Origin: Bradyrhizobium sp. RD5-C2
GTDB lineage: Bacteria > Pseudomonadota > Alphaproteobacteria > Rhizobiales > Xanthobacteraceae
Direction of reading: 5' to 3'
NCBI RefSeq assembly: GCF_019972155.1
Contig: NZ_BOVL01000059.1
Span: 156,624 to 220,623 of the forward strand
Length of the DNA: 64,000 nt
This document shows positions 43,691 through 53,611 of the stretch, piece after piece (position 1 is the stretch's first letter; every line of letters begins with the position of its first letter). The position numbers and the translations under genes were made by a program. The notes beneath the pieces are model-generated. The model was not told where the DNA came from and did no database searches. It saw nothing but the letters and a program-made list of their open reading frames with translations.

Positions 43691-44759
43691 ATGCCACAGC
43701 CGTTCACCTATCAAGTCAGCCCGATGCGGGTCGTGTTCGGGACCGGCACGATCGCACGCCTGGCGGACGAACTCGGCCGGCTCGGCATCGGCCGCGCGCT
43801 GGTGCTGGCGAGCCGGCGGCAGCAGGCCGAGCTCGGCGATCTCGGAGGTTTGACCGGCGGCCGCATGGCCGGCGCGTTCGACGGCGCCGTCGTGCACACC
43901 CCGGTCGCGGTCACCGAACGTGCGATGCAGATGGTCCGCGAGTTGAAACCCGATGGCGTGGTTGCGATCGGCGCGGGTGCCGCGACCGGCCTCAGCAAGG
44001 CGATCGCGCTGCGCACCGACCTGCCGCAACTGATCGTCCCCACCAGCTACGCCGGCTCCGAGATGACGCCGGTGCTCGGCGAGACCGTCGACGGCGTCAA
44101 GACCACGCAATCCTCGCCGAAGATATTGCCCGAAGCCGTGATCTACGACGTCAACCTGACGATCTCGATGCCGGCAAAATTCTCCGCGATATCAGGCCTC
44201 AATGCGATCGCGCATGCGGCCGAGGCGCTGTATGCGCGGGATGGCAATCCGATCACCATCGCTGATGGCGGAAGAGGCGATTGCAACGCTTGCGTCGTCG
44301 CTGCCGGACGTGATCGCGCGGCCGCACGACCTCGATGCGCGGTCCGATGCCCTGTATGGCGCGTGGCTATGTGCGGTCTGTCTCGGTACGGTCGGCATGG
44401 CGCTGCATCACAAGCTCTGCCACACCGTCGGCGCGCTGTTCGACCTGCCGCATGCCGAAACCCATGCGGTACTGCTGCCGCACACCATCGCCTACAACAC
44501 GCCGGCCGCGCGCGATGCGATCGGCCGCGCCGCGCGGGCGCTCGGGGTTGCCGATGCGGCCGATGGCCTGTTCGATCTGTCGGCAAGGCTCGGCGCGCCG
44601 CGTTCGCTCGCCGAAATCGGCATGCCCGAAGACGGTATCGCAAAAGCGGCCGCACTCGCCACCAAAAATCCTTACTGGAATCCGCGGTCGATCGAGGAGC
44701 GCGCGATCAGCGACCTGCTCCGGCGGGCGTGGTCGGGCGCGCGGCCGCAGGCCGGATGA
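43691..44759 (+). pseudogene. Maleylacetate reductase, frameshifted
   Basis: An iron-type alcohol dehydrogenase family member that reduces maleylacetate to 3-oxoadipate at the end of resorcinol, hydroxyquinol or chlorocatechol pathways. The first part (to about 44255; GTGTIARLADELGRLG, PTSYAGSEMTPV, SGLNAIAHAAEALY) is in one frame. The second (LMAEEAIATLASS, LHHKLCHTVGALFDLPHAET with metal His) is in the next. The total, 1069 bp, is one base more than 356 codons, and deleting the A near 44258 restores NPITSLMAEE. Either a recent loss of function or a sequencing error. Confidence 0.85.
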
Positions 44760-46217
44760 TCACACGCCGATGGCGTTGCGCGCGATCACGTCACGATAGA
44801 ATGCCGCGCTCAGTTTCGGTACCCGTGCCTGGGTCTCGAAATCGACGCGATAGAGGCCGAAGCGCTTCGCATAGCCGAAGATCCATTCGAAATTGTCCAT
44901 CAGGCTCCACAGGAAATAGCCGTGGACCGGGACGCCGTCGGCGGTCGCGCGCTGCAATTGGGCGAGGTAGTTGCGCAGGAACATGATGCGGTCAATGTCG
45001 TAGATCTGCCCATCGGGCTCTAACTTGTCTTCGCCGGAGGTGCCGTTCTCGCTGATATAGATGCTCTTGATGTTCCACAGCTTGGCGGCAATCCGCGGCG
45101 CCCAGTAGATCGTCTCCGGCGCGATCCGCAGCCAGTCCGAACTCATATGCGGGAACGAGGCCGGCATCGGCAACGGCTTCCAGCCGGGGGCTGAGTCGGT
45201 CGCGAGGACATAGCAGTGCGGCGCGTAGATGTTGAGCCCGACGAAATCGTTCGGCTGCGAAATGATCTTCAGCTCTTCGGCTGTGAATTTGGGCGCGTCA
45301 GCGCCGGCATATTGCAGGAAGGCCTCGGTGTACTTGCCTTCGAGGAGGACGCCGAGGAAGCCCGCATTGAGCTCGCGGGTCGCGATCTCGGTGGCGCGGA
45401 TGTGCTCCGGCGTGTTGACCGCAGGCACGCAGGCGGTGATGTTTTCGGCGGGGCCGACCCGCGTACCGGGGCGGCCCTTGGCGCGGATCGCCTGCACCGC
45501 GAGGCCATGCGCCAGCGCGACGTGGTGGCGCGCCTGGTTCACCTCGGCCGGCGGCAGCGTCAGCCCCGGCGCGTCGACGCCGAGCGCATAGCCGAAGGGG
45601 AGGAAACGCCCGACCTCGTTGAGGGTGAAGATGTTCTTCACCCGGTCGGTCAACCGCTGCGCCACATAGCCGGCGTAGTCGCCGAAAGCCTTCGACGTGT
45701 CGCGCGAGCGCCAGCCGCCGACGCGGTCCTGCAACGCCTGCGGCAGGTCCCAGTGATAGAGCGTGGCATAGGGCTCGATGCCGTTTGCGAGCAACTCGTC
45801 GACCAGGCGGTTGTAGAAGTCGAGGCCCTTCGGATTCGGCGTACCGGTGCCGTCGGGAAACACCCGCGACCACGCGATCGAGAAACGGTAGGCCCTGGCG
45901 CCGAGATCCTTGATGAGCCGGACATCTTCCTTGTAGCGGTGATAATGGTCGTTGGCGCGATCGCCGGTCGAGCCGTCCTCGATCTTGCCCGATGTGTGGG
46001 TGAATGTGTCCCAGATCGACGGGCCGCGGCCGTCCTCATTGACCGCGCCCTCGACCTGGTAGGACGAGGTCGCGGTGCCCCAGACGAAGCCGGCCGGAAA
46101 GTTTGTGCCATTCGGCCGCGGAGCGTGGTTCGCGGCCTCGGCAGGGTCGGTCAAACCGAGCGCCGAGAGGCCAGCAAGGCCCGCAAACTGCCGGCGCGAG
46201 AACTTTCCGAACATCAT
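44760..46217 (-). CDS. GH1 family beta-glycosidase with Tat signal
   Basis: A 485-residue glycoside hydrolase family 1 enzyme. The acid/base is E201 in FTLNEV (the usual NEP has Val for Pro) and the nucleophile E390 in ISENGTSG. FVWGTATSSYQVEGA is the sugar-binding start. The N-terminus SRRQFAGLAGLSALG is a twin-arginine signal with cleavage near AEAAN, so it acts in the periplasm or outside; most bacterial GH1 enzymes are cytoplasmic. It probably removes beta-linked glucose or galactose from plant glycosides. It is convergent with the pseudogene with no base between the stops. Confidence 0.93.
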   Translation of the reverse strand: MMFGKFSRRQFAGLAGLSALGLTDPAEAANHAPRPNGTNFPAGFVWGTATSSYQVEGAVNEDGRGPSIWDTFTHTSGKIEDGSTGDRANDHYHRYKEDVRLIKDLGARAYRFSIAWSRVFPDGTGTPNPKGLDFYNRLVDELLANGIEPYATLYHWDLPQALQDRVGGWRSRDTSKAFGDYAGYVAQRLTDRVKNIFTLNEVGRFLPFGYALGVDAPGLTLPPAEVNQARHHVALAHGLAVQAIRAKGRPGTRVGPAENITACVPAVNTPEHIRATEIATRELNAGFLGVLLEGKYTEAFLQYAGADAPKFTAEELKIISQPNDFVGLNIYAPHCYVLATDSAPGWKPLPMPASFPHMSSDWLRIAPETIYWAPRIAAKLWNIKSIYISENGTSGEDKLEPDGQIYDIDRIMFLRNYLAQLQRATADGVPVHGYFLWSLMDNFEWIFGYAKRFGLYRVDFETQARVPKLSAAFYRDVIARNAIGV

Positions 46218-46454
46218 TGTCTCCCGTGGCCGGACGCTTCGGCTGGAATGCCAGCCATAAGTTAACCTTCCGTCCTGCCGTTGAGCAACAAGAGCCGAGA
46301 GGCCGTAGCAAGCGGCGCACCAATCGACGCGGACCGTTGCGATGTCAGATGTCGCGGAGTTGTCAGTTCTGTGGCGACATGTTCTCTACTAGATTGCCTG
46401 CTAAGTCCCTCCGCAACGACATCAGAAAATCCCGAGATCCCGGTGAGCTGCGCG

Positions 46455-49121
46455 ATGAACAAGCCTGCAACCCATGTCCGAACCGCGTTGCTGCGTCGTC
46501 TTGCCACGGCAATCGGCTTGCTGCTGGCGACGGCCACTGCAGCGCTGGCCGAGCAGACATTTTCGTTCGACAGCACACCCGGGAAGTTGCCGAAGACGGT
46601 TGTGCCGTTGAGCTACGCGATCGAGCTGACGCCCGATTTCACCAGCCTGGCGCTGCCGGGTGTGGAGACCGTCGACATTGAGGTGCGCGCGGCGACGGCG
46701 CAACTCATGCTGAATGCGATCAATACTGCGTTCACCGAGGCCACGATCGACGACGGCGCACAGCGCGCGGAGGTCGTGAGCGACGCTACCGCGCAGACCG
46801 CGACGCTGACCTTCGCCAAGCCGCTTGCGGTGGGCCGGCACAAGCTCCGCATCGCGTTCACGGCGCAGATCAACAAATTCGGCACCGGGCTGTTTGTGGT
46901 CGACTATCCGACCCCGACCGGGATCAAGCGGTTGATCTCCAGCAAGCTGGAGCCGGCCGATGCAAGGCGGATCTTTCCGTGCTGGGACGAACCGTCGTTC
47001 AAGGCGAGCTTTGCGCTGACCGTCGTGATCCCGCGCAATCTGCTCGCGGTCGGCAACATGCCTGTGGCGAGCGAGGAGCCGGCAGCCGGCGATCGCAAGA
47101 AGGTCACGTTCGTGCCGACGCCGAAGATGTCGAGCTATCTGTTCGTGTTCACCGTCGGCGAGCTCGAACGCGTCACGGCGGATGCCGGCGGCGTCACCGT
47201 CGGCGTGGTGACGACGGAGGGCAAAAGCGGGCAGGGCCGGTTTGCGCTCGACAGCGCGGTGAAGCTGCTCGGCTATTACAACGACTATTTCGGCGTCAAA
47301 TATCCGCTGCCGAAGCTCGATCTGATCGCCGTCCCCGGCGGGTTCGGCGGCGCGATGGAGAACTGGGGCGGCATCACCTTTTTCGAGAGCCGGCTGCTGT
47401 TCGACCCCGCGACCAACGCGGAGACCGCCAGGCGAGGCATCTTCGCCATCATCGCGCATGAGATGGCGCATATGTGGTTCGGCGACTTCGTCACCATGGC
47501 GTGGTGGGACAATCTTTGGCTCAACGAGGGCTTTGCCAGCTGGATGGCGACCAAGGCGTCGGAGCAGTTCTATCCGCAATGGCAGAGCTGGCTGAACGGT
47601 ACCAGCGCGAAGCAGTTTGCCATGGCGCTCGATGCGCGTCGCACCTCACATCCGGTGCAGCAGCCGATCGCCGATCACAGCGAAGCGGTCACGGCGTTCG
47701 ACGCCATCACCTACAACAAGGGCCAAGCGCTGATCCGCATGCTCGAGACCTATCTCGGCGAGCAGGCGTTCCGCGACGGCATCCGCAAATACATGGCCGC
47801 GCATGCCTACAGCAATTCCACCACCGCCGATCTCTGGCAAGCGCTCGAGACGTCCGGCGGCAAGACGATCACCGGCATCGCCGCCTCCTTCACCGAGCAG
47901 GACGGCGTGCCGCTGGTCGTGGCCGAGACGGCCTGCGATGGCACGGCGCAGCGCCTGATGTTGCGGCAGGACCGCTTCGTGATCGCCCCGGCCAACGATC
48001 CGCCGCTGCCGACCCACGACTGGCAGATCCCGGTTGCGGCTGGACCTGCGCAGGGCAAGCCGTTTGACGAGATCCTGCTGAAGGGTAGTACAGATATTCC
48101 GGCCGGCGCATGCGGCGATGCGATCAAGGTCAATCTCGGCGATGTCGGCTACTTCAGGGTCGAATACGGCCCCAAGAACCGTGCCGCATTGTTGAACGCC
48201 TTCCCGCAAATGCAGGTCGTTGACCGGCTCAATGTCGTCACCGACAGCTGGGCGCTGGTGCAGGCGGGCCGCGCTGAAGCACCGTCCTATCTCGCGCTGC
48301 TCGATGCGCTCGATACCGGCGACCATCGCGCGGTGTGGGATCAGGTGATCTCGACATTTGCTGCGCTCAACCGCCTGTCGCGCGACCGCAGCGAACGGGG
48401 TGTGATCCAGGCCTATGCCCGCGCCAAGCTGCGCCCGGTGTTCGACCGGATCGGATGGGATGGCGGCGGCTCGGGCGACGACGACACCGCGCTGCTCCGC
48501 GCGAGCCTGATCTCGACGCTTGGCGACCTCGGTGACGCGGCCATCATCGCCGAGGCGAAGCGGCGCTTTGCAGCGTTCCTCGAAGATCCCAAATCGCTGG
48601 CGACCTCGCTGCGCGATGCGGTCACCCATGTCGTCGGCATCACGGCCGATCGGGCGACGTATGACAAACTGCTGGCGCTCGCGCGCAACAGCACGGCGAC
48701 CAATGAACGGCTGCGCTATTATTTCGCGGCGGCCAGCGCCCGCGATGCTGAGCTGGCGCGCGCGACGCTGGCGTTGACGCTGACCAACGAATTGCCCGAC
48801 ACGATCGTCACAGGGATGATCAATTCGGTTGCGTCCGCAGGCGAGCATCCGCAGCTCGCCTGGGACTTCGTCCAGGCGAATTTCGATACGTTGCTGGCCA
48901 GGCAAGGGCCGAACTTCCGCGACCAGTTCGTGCCGAACTTCATGATCAATTTTACCGATCAGGACCACGCGGCACAGCTCGCCGCGTTTGTCCCGTCGCA
49001 ATCGACCAGCGGCGGGCGGGTGACGGTGGCGCGCTCCTTGCAAGCGATCGCGATCTCGGCCGATCTTGCCGCACGTGTGCTCCCCGCCGCCGACGCCTGG
49101 ATCAGGGCGCACAAGCCGTGA
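46455..49121 (+). CDS. M1-family zinc aminopeptidase, exported
   Basis: An 888-residue M1 metallopeptidase. A signal peptide precedes AALAEQ. The substrate motif is G299-A-M-E302-N, the zinc site is H335-E-M-A-H339 with third ligand E358 (NEGFAS), and a long ERAP1-type C-terminal alpha domain follows. It removes N-terminal amino acids from peptides and is likely periplasmic. ATG 46455 is taken; the frame to 46281 has extra non-family residues. Confidence 0.92.
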   Translation: MNKPATHVRTALLRRLATAIGLLLATATAALAEQTFSFDSTPGKLPKTVVPLSYAIELTPDFTSLALPGVETVDIEVRAATAQLMLNAINTAFTEATIDDGAQRAEVVSDATAQTATLTFAKPLAVGRHKLRIAFTAQINKFGTGLFVVDYPTPTGIKRLISSKLEPADARRIFPCWDEPSFKASFALTVVIPRNLLAVGNMPVASEEPAAGDRKKVTFVPTPKMSSYLFVFTVGELERVTADAGGVTVGVVTTEGKSGQGRFALDSAVKLLGYYNDYFGVKYPLPKLDLIAVPGGFGGAMENWGGITFFESRLLFDPATNAETARRGIFAIIAHEMAHMWFGDFVTMAWWDNLWLNEGFASWMATKASEQFYPQWQSWLNGTSAKQFAMALDARRTSHPVQQPIADHSEAVTAFDAITYNKGQALIRMLETYLGEQAFRDGIRKYMAAHAYSNSTTADLWQALETSGGKTITGIAASFTEQDGVPLVVAETACDGTAQRLMLRQDRFVIAPANDPPLPTHDWQIPVAAGPAQGKPFDEILLKGSTDIPAGACGDAIKVNLGDVGYFRVEYGPKNRAALLNAFPQMQVVDRLNVVTDSWALVQAGRAEAPSYLALLDALDTGDHRAVWDQVISTFAALNRLSRDRSERGVIQAYARAKLRPVFDRIGWDGGGSGDDDTALLRASLISTLGDLGDAAIIAEAKRRFAAFLEDPKSLATSLRDAVTHVVGITADRATYDKLLALARNSTATNERLRYYFAAASARDAELARATLALTLTNELPDTIVTGMINSVASAGEHPQLAWDFVQANFDTLLARQGPNFRDQFVPNFMINFTDQDHAAQLAAFVPSQSTSGGRVTVARSLQAIAISADLAARVLPAADAWIRAHKP

Positions 49122-49199
49122 GATCGCGAGGGAGTTTCCGGCGGCGCGCGATGCGGCTATGCTCCGCGCGCGGCATGCAATCAACGATGCGAGGCTGAT

Positions 49200-50852
49200 A
49201 TGGTCAAAGGTTCCGATTTGCTGGTCGCCGCCCTCGAGAATGAGGGCGTGGAACGGGTGTTCGGCGTTCCCGGCGAGGAGAATCTCGACGTCGTCGAGAG
49301 CCTGCGCAAATCCTCGATCGAGCTGATCGTGACCCGCCACGAGCAGGCGGCCGCGTTCATGGCGGCGACCTATGGCCGGCTGACCGGAAAGCCCGGCGTC
49401 TGCATGACGACGCTCGGCCCCGGCGCGCTCAACCTGACCACGGGTGCGGCCTATGCGCTGCTCGGCGCGATGCCGATGGTGATGCTCACGGGCCAGAAGG
49501 GCATCTTGAGCAGCCGGCAGGCCAAGTTCCAGATCGTCGACATCGTCAACACGTTCCGTCCGCTGACCAAGCTGTCGCTGCAGATCGTCAGCGGGGCAAC
49601 CATTCCGACGTTGGTCCGCGACGCTTTCCGGATCGCAACGCAGGAACGGCCGGGGCCGGTGCTGCTCGAACTACCGGAGGATATCGCGCGCGAGGAGATC
49701 GCGCCGGTCGAAATCGTGCCGCCGCACCCGATCGAAATTCCGATCGCGCATGCGGCTGCGCTCGACCGCGCCGCCGACATGATCCTGAAGGCGCAGCGTC
49801 CGCTGATCATGCTTGGTGCTGCGGCATCGCGCCCGCGCTCGACCGCCGGCATCGGCGACTTCGTGCGGCGAACCAAGATCCCGTTCTTCACCACCCAGAT
49901 GGGCAAGGGCACGGTCTCCGGCGGCACCAACCAGTATATGGGGACGGCCGCGCTGAGCGAGCGCGACTATGTGCACGAGGCGATCGACCGCGCCGACCTA
50001 ATCATCGCGATCGGTCACGACACGATCGAGAAGCCGCCCTTCATCATGGGGCCGAAGGGCCCGCAGGTGATCCATGTCAGCTACACGGCGGCGAATGTCG
50101 AGCAGGTCTACTTCCCGCAATGCGAGGTGATCGGCGATGTCGGGCCGAGCCTCGAGCTGCTGGCCGACCGTGTCGCGGGAAAGCTGCCGTCGGCCAGCGC
50201 GCTGCTCAGCCTGCGTGAAAGCATCCTGGCGAAGATCACCGATCGCGCCACCGAGGGCCGCTGGCCGCCGACGCCGCAGCGCATCGTGCACGATGTGCGC
50301 CAGGTCATTCCCGAGGACGGCATCGTCGCGCTCGACAACGGCATGTACAAGATCTGGTTCGCGCGCAACTACCGTACGCTGCTCGCAAACTCGCTGCTGC
50401 TCGACAACGCGCTCGCCACCATGGGCGCCGGCCTGCCGTCGGCGATGATGGCGGCGATGCTCTATCCGAAGAACCGCGTGCTCGCGGTCTGCGGCGATGG
50501 CGGCTTCATGATGAACTCGCAGGAGCTCGAAACCGCGGTCCGCCTCAAGCTCAATCTGGTGATCCTGATCCTGGAGGATTCCGCGTACGGCATGATCCGC
50601 TGGAAGCAGGCGGTCGACAACTTCCCGGATTTCGGCCTTACTTTCGGCAATCCGGATTTCGTCAAATACGCCGAGAGCTACGGCGCCAAGGGTTCGCGGA
50701 TCGAGAGCACGGAGGCGATCGTCCCGACCCTGGAGCGCGCCTTCTCCGGCGGCGGCGTGCATCTCGTCGTGGTGCCGGTCGATTATACCGAGAACAAGCG
50801 GGTGCTGGTCGACGAGCTGCGCGAGAAGGTAAAGCAGATCGACGTCGAATAG
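49200..50852 (+). CDS. Acetolactate synthase large subunit-like TPP enzyme
   Basis: A 550-residue thiamine-diphosphate enzyme of the acetolactate synthase group. The TPP-activating Glu is E48 (TRHEQAAAFMAA), and Mg/TPP binding is near AVCGDGGFMMNSQELETAVR, followed by LILEDSAYGMI. Domain order N (TPP-PYR), middle, C (TPP-PP) is normal. No small regulatory subunit gene follows, so it resembles the stand-alone catabolic type rather than the IlvIH pair. It condenses two pyruvates to acetolactate, or acts on another 2-oxo acid. It lies 78 bp after the M1 peptidase gene. Confidence 0.88.
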   Translation: MVKGSDLLVAALENEGVERVFGVPGEENLDVVESLRKSSIELIVTRHEQAAAFMAATYGRLTGKPGVCMTTLGPGALNLTTGAAYALLGAMPMVMLTGQKGILSSRQAKFQIVDIVNTFRPLTKLSLQIVSGATIPTLVRDAFRIATQERPGPVLLELPEDIAREEIAPVEIVPPHPIEIPIAHAAALDRAADMILKAQRPLIMLGAAASRPRSTAGIGDFVRRTKIPFFTTQMGKGTVSGGTNQYMGTAALSERDYVHEAIDRADLIIAIGHDTIEKPPFIMGPKGPQVIHVSYTAANVEQVYFPQCEVIGDVGPSLELLADRVAGKLPSASALLSLRESILAKITDRATEGRWPPTPQRIVHDVRQVIPEDGIVALDNGMYKIWFARNYRTLLANSLLLDNALATMGAGLPSAMMAAMLYPKNRVLAVCGDGGFMMNSQELETAVRLKLNLVILILEDSAYGMIRWKQAVDNFPDFGLTFGNPDFVKYAESYGAKGSRIESTEAIVPTLERAFSGGGVHLVVVPVDYTENKRVLVDELREKVKQIDVE

Positions 50853-50990
50853 CGGATTGCCGCAGACGGCACGGAACGAAATGCCGTCGGCTTGATTGAA
50901 CGTAAGCCGCCATGGTAGCACGCCCAGATGTTACGCAATGAGCATCACTCGTTGTGCTGATGGTCGGCGATACCAGATCTGAGAGGTCAC

Positions 50991-52631
50991 GTGACTGCAC
51001 CAAATCCTGCCGCCGGCAAACCCATCGATCCCGCCGCCCTTGCCAATGTACCGCGGCTGGTCACGGCGTATTTTGCCGGCAAGCCCGACGCCAGCGATCC
51101 CACCCAGCGGGTTGCTTTCGGCACCTCGGGCCATCGCGGCTCGTCGCTGAAGAATTCGTTCAACGAGGACCACATCCTCGCCACCACGCAGGCGATCTGC
51201 GACTATCGGCGCGAGAAGGGGCTCACCGGTCCGCTGTTCATCGGCATCGATACCCATGCGCTGGCCGAGCCGGCGCTCGCCAGCGCGGTGGAAGTGTTCG
51301 CGGCGAACGGCGTCGAGATCATGATCGACGCGCAGGGCGGCTACACCCCGACGCCGGTGATCTCGCACGCCATCCTGAGCTACAACAAGGGCCGCAGCAG
51401 CGGCCTTGCCGACGGCGTTGTCATCACCCCGTCACACAATCCGCCGGAGGACGGCGGCTACAAGTATAATCCGCCGCATGGCGGCCCGGCCGATACCGAT
51501 GTCACCGCCGTGGTCGAGAAGAATGCCAACCGCACCATCGAGGCCGGCCTCAAGGGCGTCGCGCGGATGCCCTATGATCGCGCGCGCAAGGCGGCGACCA
51601 CGCATCTGCATGACTACATCACGCCCTACGTCGCCGATCTCGGCAACACCGTCGATCTCGCGCTGATCAAATCCGCCGGCGTCAGGATCGGCATCGATCC
51701 GCTCGGCGGCGCCGCGGTGCATTACTGGCACCCGATCATTGCGCGCTACGGCATCAACGCGTCAGTGGTCAACGAGGCGGTCGATCCGACCTTCCGCTTC
51801 ATGACCGCGGATTGGGACGGCAAGATCCGGATGGACTGCTCGTCGCCTTATGCGATGGCGAGCCTGATCGGGATGCGCGACCGGTTCGACGTCGCTTTTG
51901 CCAACGACACCGATGCCGACCGGCACGGCATCGTGACCCGCTCGAACGGGCTGATGAACCCGAACCATTTCCTCGCCACCGCGATCGCCTACCTGTTCGC
52001 GCACCGGCCGCAATGGAGCAAGGATGCCGCTATCGGCAAGACCATCGTGTCGAGCTCGATCATCGATCGTGTGGCGAAGAAGCTCTGTCGCAAGCTGGTC
52101 GAGACGCCGGTCGGCTTCAAATGGTTCGTCGAAGGGCTCGGCAGCGGCGGCTTCGGCTTCGCCGGCGAGGAGAGCGCCGGCGCATCGTTCCTCAAGCGCG
52201 ACGGCTCGGCCTGGACCACGGACAAGGACGGCATCATCCTCGGCCTGCTGGCCGCGGAGATCATCGCCAAGACCGGCCGTGATCCCAGCGAATTGTTCAA
52301 CGAGCTGACCGCCGAACTCGGCGTTCCCTATTATGAGCGCATCGATGTCGCGGCGACGCCGAAGCAGAAGAATGCGCTGAAGGCGCTTGGGCCCGGGCAG
52401 CTCAACATGACCGAGCTCGCCGGCGATCCGGTGCGCGCGGTCAGGACCAAGGCGCCGGGCAACGATCAGCCGTTCGGCGGCATCAAGGTCGAGAGCGAGG
52501 CCGGCTGGTTTGCCGCGCGTCCCTCCGGCACCGAGGATGTCTACAAGATCTACGCCGAGAGTTTTCGCGGGCCGGATCATCTGAAAAAGATCCAGGGCGA
52601 CGCGCAGGCCGCGATCGCCAAGGTGTTCTGA
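50991..52631 (+). CDS. pgm: Phosphoglucomutase (alpha-D-glucose-specific)
   Basis: A 546-residue mutase that interconverts glucose-1- and glucose-6-phosphate. The phospho-serine is S148 in ITPSHNPPEDGG, the magnesium loop is NDTDADRHG near residue 305, the sugar loop is GEESAGASF, and the phosphate loop is RPSGTEDVYKIYAES near the C-terminus. GTG 50991 is the only good start. It is followed on the same strand by an epimerase. Confidence 0.95.
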   Translation: MTAPNPAAGKPIDPAALANVPRLVTAYFAGKPDASDPTQRVAFGTSGHRGSSLKNSFNEDHILATTQAICDYRREKGLTGPLFIGIDTHALAEPALASAVEVFAANGVEIMIDAQGGYTPTPVISHAILSYNKGRSSGLADGVVITPSHNPPEDGGYKYNPPHGGPADTDVTAVVEKNANRTIEAGLKGVARMPYDRARKAATTHLHDYITPYVADLGNTVDLALIKSAGVRIGIDPLGGAAVHYWHPIIARYGINASVVNEAVDPTFRFMTADWDGKIRMDCSSPYAMASLIGMRDRFDVAFANDTDADRHGIVTRSNGLMNPNHFLATAIAYLFAHRPQWSKDAAIGKTIVSSSIIDRVAKKLCRKLVETPVGFKWFVEGLGSGGFGFAGEESAGASFLKRDGSAWTTDKDGIILGLLAAEIIAKTGRDPSELFNELTAELGVPYYERIDVAATPKQKNALKALGPGQLNMTELAGDPVRAVRTKAPGNDQPFGGIKVESEAGWFAARPSGTEDVYKIYAESFRGPDHLKKIQGDAQAAIAKVF

Positions 52632-52654
52632 GGGCACAGGTCCGGGCGGAATTC

Positions 52655-53611
52655 ATGCGCGTATTGTTGACCGGCTCCTCCGGCTGGCTCGGCTGCTTCC
52701 TTGCGCCGCGGCTGCGGCAGGCCGGCCATGACGTGATCGGCCTCGACGTCGTTGCGGGCGAGGCGACCCATGTGGTCGGCTCGGTGGCCGACCGGTCGGT
52801 GGTCGATCGGGTGTTCGGCGATCACGGCATCGAGGCCGTGATCCATGGCGGCGCGCTGCACAAGCCTGATATCGCGCGGTTCGCGCCGCAGGCCTTTGTC
52901 GAGGTCAATGTCTCGGGCACGCTCAATCTACTGCAGGCGGCAGTGGCCAACGGCCATGACCGCTTCGTCTTCACCTCGACGACCTCGCTGATGATCTCGC
53001 AGGCGATCCGCGACGAGGAAGGCCATGCGGCGGTGTGGCTCGACGAGGCGACAGGACCGCTCGAGCCGCGCAACATCTACGGAGTGACGAAACTTGCCGC
53101 CGAAGGGCTGTGTCGGCTCTTCAGTCGCGAGCATGGGCTGAATTGCGCAGTGCTGCGCACCAGCCGCTTCTTTCCCGAGAACGACGACACCATCCGCAAC
53201 ATCCACGGCGAGAACCTGAAGGCGACCGAATTGCTGTATCGCCGCCTGACGGTCGAGGATGCCGCCGATGCCCATGTCGTGGCGCTGGAGAAGATCCGCG
53301 GCTTCGAGGTGTTCGTGATCAGCGCGCCGACGCCGTTTGCGCGCAGCGATGTGGCCGACCTGAAGACGGACGCGGCCGGCGTGATCGCGCGCCATTTCCC
53401 CGATGCTTCGGCGCTGTTCGAGCGCCAAGGCTGGCATTTGCCGAAATCGATCGGCCGGATCTACGATGCGAGCAAGGCCGAGCGGCTGCTCGGTTTCCGC
53501 GCGGTAACCGACTTTGCAGCGGTGCTCGGCGCCCTGCGCAGCGGCGAGCCGCTTCCCTTTGCGCACGATCCCGATTATGTCTCGCCGTCAACGAGGCTCG
53601 CAAATGGCTGA
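52655..53611 (+). CDS. NAD-dependent epimerase/dehydratase
   Basis: A 318-residue extended SDR. The glycine motif is LLTGSSGWLG (residues 4-13), and the catalytic pair is Y-x-x-x-K in NIYGVTKLAAEGL with preceding Ser in TSTTSLM. It probably acts on a nucleotide sugar or a sugar acid. The end overlaps the start of a DapA-family gene by 8 bp, so the pair works in one pathway, perhaps sugar acid breakdown. Confidence 0.9.
   Translation: MRVLLTGSSGWLGCFLAPRLRQAGHDVIGLDVVAGEATHVVGSVADRSVVDRVFGDHGIEAVIHGGALHKPDIARFAPQAFVEVNVSGTLNLLQAAVANGHDRFVFTSTTSLMISQAIRDEEGHAAVWLDEATGPLEPRNIYGVTKLAAEGLCRLFSREHGLNCAVLRTSRFFPENDDTIRNIHGENLKATELLYRRLTVEDAADAHVVALEKIRGFEVFVISAPTPFARSDVADLKTDAAGVIARHFPDASALFERQGWHLPKSIGRIYDASKAERLLGFRAVTDFAAVLGALRSGEPLPFAHDPDYVSPSTRLANG

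Noticed and set aside
47646..49340. A 564-codon open frame on the minus strand
   Set aside because: Antisense to the M1 aminopeptidase, whose zinc motifs are intact.
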